In this document: positions 34,466-42,311 of the stretch, piece by piece | How positions within the stretch are numbered: the stretch's first letter is position 1 | Layout of the letters: the number at the start of each line of letters is the position of its first letter | Made by a program: the position numbers and the translations under genes | Assembly: GCF_004331465.1 (NCBI RefSeq) | Contig: NZ_SJKB01000009.1 | Location: 372,001-436,000, forward strand | Length of the DNA: 64,000 nt | Direction: 5' to 3' | Source of the DNA: Kribbella pittospori | Lineage (GTDB): Bacteria; Actinomycetota; Actinomycetes; Propionibacteriales; Kribbellaceae | The notes under the pieces: generated by a model | Told to the model about the DNA's origin: nothing | Databases searched by the model: none | What the model saw: only the letters and a program-made list of their open reading frames with translations

Positions 34466-37400
34466 ATGCCGGTCGCGCCGCCGCCCGACGACCAGTGGGA
34501 CTTCTGGCCGTTGGTGCGGTCGCTGATCGACTGGGTCGGTGACCAGCTCGGCTTCCCGGACGCCGACGAGGACGTGCTCCGCGAGGTCCTGGCCACGGCC
34601 TGGGACGACCTGAGCAAGCTGGCGGACGACGTCGCCAAGGCGGCCCGGACCCAGGTGCCGATCATCGCCACGAACTGGCCGGACTATGCGGGCGGTGCGT
34701 TCAACGCCTCGGTGAGCAAGTTCGCCGGCGCGGACCCGGGTGGAGCGGGAGCGACGGCCGCCGCCGCGCACGGCATCGCCGAGTCGGTCCGGGCCTACGC
34801 CGTCGAGGTCAAGTACACGAAGGAACAGATTGTCTGGGAGGTCGCGGCCAACCTGGTCTTCTACGCGGCGACCTTCGCGGGCGGTCCGGCCGGAGTGGCG
34901 GCCGGCGCGGTTGCCCGGTACCTCATCTCCAGGGGTACGGCGCGCGTGGTGAGCGGACTGCTGGAGAGTTTCGCCGCGCGTGCGGCGGCAACGACGTTCC
35001 CGAAGTTGCTGGGTGCTCCGATGACGCTGAAGGAGCTGCCGAAAGAGCTCGCGATCGGCATGGCGAAGGAGGCCGCCGACGAACTGTTCGCGACGATCCC
35101 GCCGTTGATCAACAACGACCTGCTGAACACCGACTTCGGCCGCCGGCAGATGCAGCAGGCGGCGCTCGGCGGCGCACTCGGCGACCCCGTGTCGAAGCTC
35201 GTCGGGAAGCCGTTCCATGCCGCCGGCAACTTCGTGGGCCGGGGACTGGACCGGGCCGGGGCCGCGAACTGGGTGCAGCGTCAGGGCAGCACGTTCGTCA
35301 GCGCCTTCGGGGCCAACGCGATCAGCTCGCCGATCTCCAGCAAGATGGCGAACGACGTACTGGACTGGAACTGGATGGGCCTCCTCGACGGCCGCGGCTA
35401 CGTCCAGTCCATCGACGACAACTGGGTCGGCTCCGGCATCCACGGAGTACTCCGAGCCAACGGCGTCACCGGCGCCCACAGCCTCGGCCAGCTAGCCACC
35501 ACCAACCTCGCCAACCACGCCGGCCTAAACCCCACCACCCTGACCCCCCGCCCCCAGGTCACCCCAGCACCCACCCCAGCCCCAGCGTCCGCCCCGGCTC
35601 CGGCTGCGGCAACCGCGCCCGGCTCCCCTCCTGCCACGGCAACCTCGGTCACTCCCTCCCCCGGAACCACCGGTACGCCGGTGAACGCCGACGCCCCCAC
35701 CGGAACCTCCAGCAACCACAGCGCACCCTCGCTAGACCACAGCCAAACCGCCACCGACGCACCACCCCCGGTCCGCAGTGCCCCCCACCCAGTCGCACAC
35801 CACGACAACACCCCCATCCGCCCCGCCGACGCACACAACACTTCCAATCCCGCCGACAACACCACCCCAGCCCTGGACTCCCCACCCCCTCAACCCAATG
35901 CCCAAACCAACCAACCCACGCCCCCTCTCACCCCCGCACACACCGCACCCCCCCCCCCCACAGACCCTCCAGCCGTCCCGCCACCACCCACCGCACCCCA
36001 ATCCACCCCGCCCCCCACGCCCGCCGCACCAGCCACCCCCACTTCTCCGGCTACTACGCAGGCTGCGCCGGTCACCCCCACCCCTCCGGCTGTCACGCCG
36101 GCTGCACCAGCCACACCCGCACCTCCGACTGCGACGCAGGCTGCGCCGGTCACACCGGCGCCTCCGGCTGCTACGCAGGCTGCACCAGCCACACCCGCAC
36201 CTCCGACTGCGACGCAGGCTGCGCCGGTCACCCCCACCCCTCCGGCTGCGACACAGGCTGCGCCGGCCACACCCGCACCCCCGACTGCGACACAGGCTGC
36301 ACCGGTCACACCGGCGCCTCCGGCTGCTGCGGTCACGTCCGCGCCTCCGGCTCCTACACAGGCTGCGCCGGTCACACCGGCACCTCCGGCTGTTACGCAG
36401 GCTGCACCAGTCACCCCTGCGCGTCCGGCTGTTACGCAGACTGCGCCGGTCACGTCCGCGCCTCCGGGTGCGAGCACCCCGCTGGCCGGCAGCGCCCGAG
36501 CCGGCAACTCGGCCCTCCCTGCGCCGACCGTCCCCGCGGCCGGCGCCTCGGCCGCCGCCGCGTCGGCTGGGCCCGGCGGGTCTGCGCCGACTGAGTCACC
36601 GTCGTCGGTTCGGGCCGATCCGGCCGCCAACGCGCAGCCGACGAGCGCAGCGGACGGAACAAGTGGCGACGACACCAGTCGAGGTCGGCGAGACACCCAG
36701 ATCGCACAGCGCGGCCGGGGCGATCAGTCATCGGAGGATTCGGCGGTTGTCCGAGCACTGGCCGGACAGGACGTCTCAGCCGACTCGGGCACGCCGGAAG
36801 GCCAGGCAGGGACCAAGGGACCCACGGACGACAACCCACCGCCCCCACCACCCGGGCTCCGATCCGGCGACGAGGCAGGCGACCAGGACAACCGCAACGA
36901 CAGCAGCGACGGGAACGGCCGCAGCGACGGGAACGACCGTAGCGGCCGCAGCGACGGGGACGGCCGCAGCGACAGCACCGACGGGGACGGCCGCAGTGAC
37001 GGGAACGACCGTAGCGACCGCGGCGACGGGAACGACCGTAGCGACCGCGGCGACGGGAACGACCGTAGCGACCGCGGCGACGGGTACGGCCGCAGCGACG
37101 GCGGCGACGGGAACGGCCGCAGCGACGGCGGCGACGGGAACGACGGTAGCGACGGCGGCGACGGGTACGACCCTAGCGACCGCGGCGACGGGAACGGCCG
37201 CAGCGACGGGTACGACCGCAGCGACAGCACCGATAGGAACGACCGCGGCGACAGCAGCGACGGGAACGGCCGCAGCGACCGGGCCGGCAGGAACGGGCGG
37301 AGTGGTCAGCCGGGGCTGGCTGCCTTGGGGGCGGGGAGTGGTGGGGTTGTTCGGGGGGTGGCTCGGGGGTTGTTGTGGTTTAGCGGGAACGGGCGGCTGA

Positions 37401-40400
37401 CGCCGGGGTGGGACGCGGTCGAGAAGGAGATTCATGCGGCGTTGGCGGACTCGGATGTTCTCGCCGCGGCGGAGATCGAGTCTGTTGAGCGGGTGGGCGA
37501 GAACAGGTACGTCGTCACACCATGGGAGGGTGCGCCGTTCGACCTGATCGTCCGGGCGGCGCGTGTGGACGGCGGGCATCCTGGGGAGTTCGTCGTACGG
37601 GCGGACGGGAAAGGGCCCGCCACGGTCACAGTCTCGGATCGCGCCAAGGGCCCAGTGGTCGCGCGGACGATGGCGAATCTGCTGCACCAGTTGGCGAATG
37701 CGGGCCGGGCCGGACCCGATGCCTTGCGGCCAGGCACTCAGCCCAGGGTGGACACCAGGCTGTCGCGGGAGGACGGTGGCCGACTAGCAGAAGCGCGGTT
37801 GTTGCGGCAGCAAGGTGAGACGACGGCGGCGTACAGCGCGATCCGGCGGCAGAACATCCAGAACGAGGTCCGCGCGCTGATGGAGCACCTGGGTGTCGCG
37901 CAAGGCCAGACGGACGCGCGTTGGCGTCGTACCGTGGCCGGCTCGGACCGGGCACTGCTCAACCACCTGACCCGCGGATGGACCGCCGGCGACAGCCGGG
38001 CGCGCACCCGGGTCTACGTCGCGAAGGAACTCGTCCTGGTCGGCGTCCCGGCGACCGCCACGTCCGTCGGAATGGCGGTCACCGACAACCTCGCCACCGC
38101 ACTTACCCTCGGCGTCCCCGCAGTCGCCGTCGCGGTGCTGTCCGGGATCGCGCAACGCTGGCTCGACGGCCACAAGAACGCCGCCAACTCGGAGACGCAG
38201 GGGGACCGGCTGAAGGCGGTGACCAAACGGAACCCCGGCATCCTGGGTCAACTGGAGTCCGACCCGTACGGCCTGGCCGGCAATCCCGTCGAGGATCTCG
38301 ATCCCTCGACCCTGCGGACGTCGAACTGGCGCTACCGGCTCCGGCACGTCGCGCCGGCCGTCGTCGGGGTCGGCCTGGCGACGGTGCTCACCGGCGGAGT
38401 CCCGATCGCCTCCGCCTTGTACTTCGGTGCATCGGCGTTGATCAAACCGCTGACGGAGAAGTTCGTCGACGGGCGGAAGAGCGAGCTCAAGATCCTCCGC
38501 CGGGAGGAACTGCTCAGACAGTTCGCCACCGATCCGGCGCGGTACCAGAACGAGCTGGTCGCCCTCCTCGCACAGCTCAGCGACCGTCTCACCGAGGCGA
38601 CCGAGGCACTCGCCCGCACGCAGGCGGATCCCGGCTCCCTCGGTTACCCGACGATCGTCGCTGCGGAGCTTGCCGGTCGCGGCGCCGACGCTGCCCGCCT
38701 CGCCGTTCCCCGGGCTGCCAATCCGAACGAGACCGATCCGACCGCACTGGCCCGGCAACTCGACAACTTCGGCGAGGTCCTGATCGTCGGGCTCCTGAAC
38801 AATCTGTTCGCCGGCCTCGCCACCGCCGGTGTCACCGCTGTCGTCGAACGCCAGTCCGACCAGGCCGCCGACGCGTCGTACTCGTACAACCTCGAGTTGG
38901 CCGACAGCGCCGAGAGCCGTGCACTGTTCGACGCCGTCCAGGAACAGGTCACGAAGCTCGTCCAGCTGGTCGAGCTCGCGGAACAACTCGGAGCCCAAGA
39001 CCCTGCCGACGCCAGGCTGCTCGATCGGATCCTGGAACGCTTCCGGCAGACCCCGCCGCCGACAATGCCTGGTACGGCGCTGCCGACTCCCGGACCAGGA
39101 CCGGACCCGGCGAACGATCAGGACACCGCTCTGCCGTTCTGGGTCCAGTCGCTCTACACGATCCCGCCGCTGGTCACCCTCGGCGTCGTCAACCTGTCGG
39201 ACGCCGTACTCGGGATGGATCCCGGGTGGCTGACCGCGTCCGTCATCGGCGCCACCGCGACGTTGCTCACGGCACCGATCGCGCGATGGGTGGCGAACCG
39301 TCAGGACGCGCGGCATACCCGGCACAGCGCCGATGCCGACAACAAACGCGCGATCGACCAAGGGCAACTGGCGGACAAGGTCGGCGTGCTGCTCTTCCTC
39401 GGCAACCTGCGCGAGCAGGAGGTGCAAGCGCGGATCAACGCACTCCAGCCGGGTGCAGGACCACTGCAGTCGAGAGCGCACGATCTCTACCGCGCCGCCG
39501 AGTTGTTCTTCCGGGTTCGGCCGACCGGCGCGGACTTCACCGATCGGGTCCGCGCCGCGGTCCGGGCGGCACGGCTGACGATCAACCCGCAGCGCGGCGA
39601 GAGCTTCCACGAGCGGCAGGACCGCCACCTCGCGCTGGGCCGGATCGAGCAGTACGCCGACCGCGTCGACGAAGTACGACGTGACGACCCCGAAGCCAAG
39701 GCGGTACTGCGAGCCGCCCGGGCCGACCTGGTCGCCGCACTGAAGACCCACGCAGCGAAGGTGACCGATGGACGCGGCGAGCTGCCCGACCTCACCACCG
39801 TCGATCCCGCCACCGGGGAACGTGTGACCGGAGACCCGTTGACCCGTGCCCGGGCGGCCGCGGACGAGGCGTGGCGGCGCATGCTCGGTGAGCCGGACAC
39901 GACGCCGTACCGGACCAAGCGGGTGATCGCGCTGGCACGGGCCCGCGCGGCTCTGGACACCCTCAGTCAGGAGCTCGCCACCGGCGATCGGGCCCGGGTC
40001 AAGCTCGCGATCAACGACCTGACCAGAACCGCCAACGCGTTCAAGGCTCTGCAACGCGAGGCCGGCGTGGCGGGTGACGTCACGATCCTGACCGACGAGC
40101 TCAGCCGGCAGGTGAAGGACTTCCTCCAGCCTCCGGACGGCACCGCCGCGGGCCTCGGCGAGTTCGTTGCCAATGGCCCCATCCAGGACCACGCGCTGCT
40201 GACGGATCGGATTGTCCGTGCGTTGGCGGATCGCGGACTGCTGAGGCCTGCCGGAGTGTCCGCGATCGAGCCGATCGGGGACGGGACGACAGTCGAGGTG
40301 ACGACTCGCGACGGCGAGCGGATCGTGCTCCGCTTCGGCACCGGGCCGGTGACCGATGGACATCCGGCGGAGTACCGCCTCACGGGCGACACCGAGTACG

Positions 40401-41059
40401 CCCTGGTCCGTGTGTCCGAGCGGCTCGCGCCGGACGACGTGGCTCGCGCCGTGGTCCACGAGATCCGCGAACTGGCACGATTGTCCGCCGGCGAGCACAC
40501 CGCCGCAGCACACGACCAGGGCCGCGTCGGCGAACTCCTCTACCTGGACGAGGAACTCCAGGTCTCCGAACACTTCGAGGGCCCGGACCCGGTCCGGCGT
40601 CGCCTGTACCAGCAGAAGATGCAGGAGTTGTACGACGACCTCCGCCTGTCCGACGCGGAACGCCGGAGCCAGCTCGACCCGGCGATGCCCGATGTTGTCC
40701 AGCGCAACGATCTAGGTACGGCGGCCGCGCTGTCGCCGTACCGCGGTCCGGTCCGGCTGAGTGAGGACCGGTGGACGGTCCACGTGGTGCCGAGACACGG
40801 GCACGGATCGCCGGCGGCCGGTACGAAGTTCCACCGGGACTTCGACCAGTCCCGGGAGAGTCTCGAGGCACTGGCACGCGAGGTGGTCGACCGGGCTCCG
40901 ATCCCAGTCGGGACCGACCAGCTGACCGGCAACCATCGCCACGAGTACGACTTCGGTCCCGGGCGGGTCATCGGCGCGAGTGGCACCGGCAAGGTCGTCA
41001 TCTGGGTCGACCCCGCTGGTAACGTCCGCAGCATCTACCCGGAGGACGCGACACGATGA
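34466..41059 (+). CDS. Giant type VII polymorphic toxin, 2197 residues, C-terminal BECR-like nuclease domain
   Basis: N-terminal WXG-like helical domain (about 1-100, NWPDYAGGAFNASVSKF) and a helical/hydrophobic segment to about 330, no Sec signal. Then a Pro/Ala/Thr linker (about 350-671) with 13-residue repeats, an acidic stretch, and Asp/Gly/Ser/Arg 9-residue repeats (about 810-940). A beta-alpha module at about 970-1080 recurs near 1895-2010. Between them lie at least four hydrophobic stretches (about 1190-1620). The last 100 residues (VHVVPRHGHG, HEYDFGPGRVIG, GKVVIWVDPAGNVRSIYP) have the helix plus four-strand pattern of BECR-type RNase toxins; this assignment is tentative. The stop overlaps the next ATG, the usual toxin-immunity arrangement. 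Confidence 0.85.
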   Translation: MPVAPPPDDQWDFWPLVRSLIDWVGDQLGFPDADEDVLREVLATAWDDLSKLADDVAKAARTQVPIIATNWPDYAGGAFNASVSKFAGADPGGAGATAAAAHGIAESVRAYAVEVKYTKEQIVWEVAANLVFYAATFAGGPAGVAAGAVARYLISRGTARVVSGLLESFAARAAATTFPKLLGAPMTLKELPKELAIGMAKEAADELFATIPPLINNDLLNTDFGRRQMQQAALGGALGDPVSKLVGKPFHAAGNFVGRGLDRAGAANWVQRQGSTFVSAFGANAISSPISSKMANDVLDWNWMGLLDGRGYVQSIDDNWVGSGIHGVLRANGVTGAHSLGQLATTNLANHAGLNPTTLTPRPQVTPAPTPAPASAPAPAAATAPGSPPATATSVTPSPGTTGTPVNADAPTGTSSNHSAPSLDHSQTATDAPPPVRSAPHPVAHHDNTPIRPADAHNTSNPADNTTPALDSPPPQPNAQTNQPTPPLTPAHTAPPPPTDPPAVPPPPTAPQSTPPPTPAAPATPTSPATTQAAPVTPTPPAVTPAAPATPAPPTATQAAPVTPAPPAATQAAPATPAPPTATQAAPVTPTPPAATQAAPATPAPPTATQAAPVTPAPPAAAVTSAPPAPTQAAPVTPAPPAVTQAAPVTPARPAVTQTAPVTSAPPGASTPLAGSARAGNSALPAPTVPAAGASAAAASAGPGGSAPTESPSSVRADPAANAQPTSAADGTSGDDTSRGRRDTQIAQRGRGDQSSEDSAVVRALAGQDVSADSGTPEGQAGTKGPTDDNPPPPPPGLRSGDEAGDQDNRNDSSDGNGRSDGNDRSGRSDGDGRSDSTDGDGRSDGNDRSDRGDGNDRSDRGDGNDRSDRGDGYGRSDGGDGNGRSDGGDGNDGSDGGDGYDPSDRGDGNGRSDGYDRSDSTDRNDRGDSSDGNGRSDRAGRNGRSGQPGLAALGAGSGGVVRGVARGLLWFSGNGRLTPGWDAVEKEIHAALADSDVLAAAEIESVERVGENRYVVTPWEGAPFDLIVRAARVDGGHPGEFVVRADGKGPATVTVSDRAKGPVVARTMANLLHQLANAGRAGPDALRPGTQPRVDTRLSREDGGRLAEARLLRQQGETTAAYSAIRRQNIQNEVRALMEHLGVAQGQTDARWRRTVAGSDRALLNHLTRGWTAGDSRARTRVYVAKELVLVGVPATATSVGMAVTDNLATALTLGVPAVAVAVLSGIAQRWLDGHKNAANSETQGDRLKAVTKRNPGILGQLESDPYGLAGNPVEDLDPSTLRTSNWRYRLRHVAPAVVGVGLATVLTGGVPIASALYFGASALIKPLTEKFVDGRKSELKILRREELLRQFATDPARYQNELVALLAQLSDRLTEATEALARTQADPGSLGYPTIVAAELAGRGADAARLAVPRAANPNETDPTALARQLDNFGEVLIVGLLNNLFAGLATAGVTAVVERQSDQAADASYSYNLELADSAESRALFDAVQEQVTKLVQLVELAEQLGAQDPADARLLDRILERFRQTPPPTMPGTALPTPGPGPDPANDQDTALPFWVQSLYTIPPLVTLGVVNLSDAVLGMDPGWLTASVIGATATLLTAPIARWVANRQDARHTRHSADADNKRAIDQGQLADKVGVLLFLGNLREQEVQARINALQPGAGPLQSRAHDLYRAAELFFRVRPTGADFTDRVRAAVRAARLTINPQRGESFHERQDRHLALGRIEQYADRVDEVRRDDPEAKAVLRAARADLVAALKTHAAKVTDGRGELPDLTTVDPATGERVTGDPLTRARAAADEAWRRMLGEPDTTPYRTKRVIALARARAALDTLSQELATGDRARVKLAINDLTRTANAFKALQREAGVAGDVTILTDELSRQVKDFLQPPDGTAAGLGEFVANGPIQDHALLTDRIVRALADRGLLRPAGVSAIEPIGDGTTVEVTTRDGERIVLRFGTGPVTDGHPAEYRLTGDTEYALVRVSERLAPDDVARAVVHEIRELARLSAGEHTAAAHDQGRVGELLYLDEELQVSEHFEGPDPVRRRLYQQKMQELYDDLRLSDAERRSQLDPAMPDVVQRNDLGTAAALSPYRGPVRLSEDRWTVHVVPRHGHGSPAAGTKFHRDFDQSRESLEALAREVVDRAPIPVGTDQLTGNHRHEYDFGPGRVIGASGTGKVVIWVDPAGNVRSIYPEDATR
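36056..36472 (+). repeat. 39-bp coding tandem repeat in toxin linker
   Basis: About 10.7 diverged copies of a 39-bp unit encode TQAAPVTPAPPAA and variants (residues about 531-669 of the toxin). All units keep frame. Low-complexity proline linkers of this type separate delivery and toxin parts. Confidence 0.9.
36998..37213 (+). repeat. 27-bp coding tandem repeat (DGNDRSDRG-type) in toxin
   Basis: Eight in-frame 27-bp units encode DGNDRSDRG variants; the first three (36998-37078) are identical at DNA level, later ones diverge at Asp/Gly and Asn/Tyr positions. Related but irregular copies extend on both sides (about 36895-37290). The Asp-rich motifs suggest a cation-binding linker. Confidence 0.92.
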
Positions 41060-41526
41060 TCGACTTCAGCTGGGCACTGACCGATCCGGCGGTCCTGGCG
41101 GGCTGGGAACGCAGCCATGACGTGGCAACCGCCGAGCCGGCCGACCTGCTGTGGTCCGGCTTCCCCGGCTCACTCCGGATCGTCACACCCGAGGGCGAGA
41201 TCGCCCCCGCGTTCGACTGGATTCCCTTGCTGCACCTGACCCGGTCACTGGTGCTGGTCGTGGACCAGCTGACCGAGCCAGGCAGCGCAGCGACGTACAC
41301 CTTCACCGAAGCTTCGGATCAGCTGCGTTTCGAGCGCGCCCGTGAGCTGGTGACCGTCGGCGCGACGTTCACCGACACCGTCCTGACCACGACGATGCCC
41401 GAACTGTCGAGCGCCGTACGCCGGTTCGGCCAGACGCTCCTGGCCGACCTCACCAGTCGCTACCCGGCCCTGCCTCAGAACGCCGCCGCGGCCGACCTGC
41501 AGACCGACCTGGCTCAGAGGTCGTAG
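41056..41526 (+). CDS. Candidate immunity protein to the giant toxin
   Basis: A 156-residue soluble protein beginning MIDFSWALTDPAVLAGW, with alternating strands and helices and no TM, so a cytosolic partner. The ATG overlaps the toxin stop (ATGA), with GGAGG 10 bases upstream, so expression is tied to the toxin. The beta-rich middle (SLVLVVDQLTEPGSAATYTF) has the look of small actinobacterial immunity proteins, but I recognise no named family. Its 3' end overlaps the convergent HEAT-repeat gene by 13 bases. The role is inferred from position. Confidence 0.7.
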   Translation: MIDFSWALTDPAVLAGWERSHDVATAEPADLLWSGFPGSLRIVTPEGEIAPAFDWIPLLHLTRSLVLVVDQLTEPGSAATYTFTEASDQLRFERARELVTVGATFTDTVLTTTMPELSSAVRRFGQTLLADLTSRYPALPQNAAAADLQTDLAQRS

Positions 41527-42251
41527 ATGCCCTTGATGTCGCGGCCGAAGTTGCCTTCCGGGGTCTCGACCTCGAGGTAGTAGAACGGCTCGGTGACCGG
41601 GTGGGCGTTGAGGTAGGCAAGCGCCTCGGTGCGGTTGGCGGCGCGATAGGCCTCGTACGTCGCGACCTGGCCCTCGCTCGAGCGCTGAACCTTCTCGATG
41701 AACTCGAGGACGAGATCGGGGTCGGCGGCAACGGTGTCGGGGAGCACGACCTCCTCGTCGATGAACGCCTGCAGGCGGGCGCGGGCGTCGTCGTCCGGGG
41801 CGCCGGCCACCAGGTGGCCGAGGGCCTGGACGGCGCGATCCTTGCCCAGCCGCAGCGCTTCCGTGCTCGGAACGCCCCAGCTCCTGGTGTGGCCGCGGAT
41901 CTCGTCGCGCAGGATCAGCACCGGGCGCTCGCAGTCGGAGTCGCCGTGGATCTCCCAGTTCGCCGCGACGGCGGCGGCCCGGACGGCCGGATCGTCGTCG
42001 GCCAGCCGGTCCACCAGTTCCTCGACCACCGCCACGGTGGCGATCCCGGGTGCGCGCTGGACAGCGGCCAGCCGTACGGCCGGATCCGGGTGGTTCAGAT
42101 ACCCGACGGCCAGCCGAGTGTGCTCGCTCTCGTCCGCGTCGTCGAACAATCGTGCCGCGTCGGGCCGCGCCGGCACCTCGATCGTGTCGCCGTCGCCGAA
42201 CCCGTACCGATCCGGCACGGAGACCGTCTTCTGCCGCCGGAAAAGTCGCAT
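41514..42251 (-). CDS. HEAT-repeat-like protein of unknown function
   Basis: A 245-residue cytosolic protein. Residues about 45-110 hold two helical repeats of HEAT/PBS type (LNHPDPAVRLAAVQRAPG and ADDDPAVRAAAVAANWE), and the rest is helical with a final short beta segment (PFYYLEVETPEGNFGRDIKG). ATG at 42251 (MRLFRRQK) is chosen; upstream codons overlap the hairpin at 42272-42294. It is convergent with the immunity gene, overlapping it by 13 bases. Involvement in the toxin system is possible but unsupported. Confidence 0.75.
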   Translation of the reverse strand: MRLFRRQKTVSVPDRYGFGDGDTIEVPARPDAARLFDDADESEHTRLAVGYLNHPDPAVRLAAVQRAPGIATVAVVEELVDRLADDDPAVRAAAVAANWEIHGDSDCERPVLILRDEIRGHTRSWGVPSTEALRLGKDRAVQALGHLVAGAPDDDARARLQAFIDEEVVLPDTVAADPDLVLEFIEKVQRSSEGQVATYEAYRAANRTEALAYLNAHPVTEPFYYLEVETPEGNFGRDIKGIYDL

Positions 42252-42271
42252 ACGGTCCAGCCTAGGCAGAC

Positions 42272-42294
42272 CGGCGCCGGAAACCCCGGCGCCG
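42272..42294. terminator. 9-bp hairpin after the acylase/acyltransferase gene
   Basis: CGGCGCCGG at 42272-42280 pairs with CCGGCGCCG at 42286-42294, loop 5, 18 bases beyond the minus-strand stop at 42312. There is no T-tract. It lies upstream of the HEAT-repeat gene, so termination for the 42312 gene is the likely role. Confidence 0.6.
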
Positions 42295-42311
42295 TGACCT
42301 GAACCTGCCAT

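Noticed and set aside
36895..37290. CRISPR-like array because of regular repeats
   Set aside because: Repeats are contiguous 27-bp codon units without unique spacers and lie in frame inside the toxin gene.
41514..41526. Convergent 13-base gene overlap as an antisense regulatory device
   Set aside because: Short tail-to-tail overlaps recur several times here (45978-45993, 51283-51297) and look like ordinary compaction.
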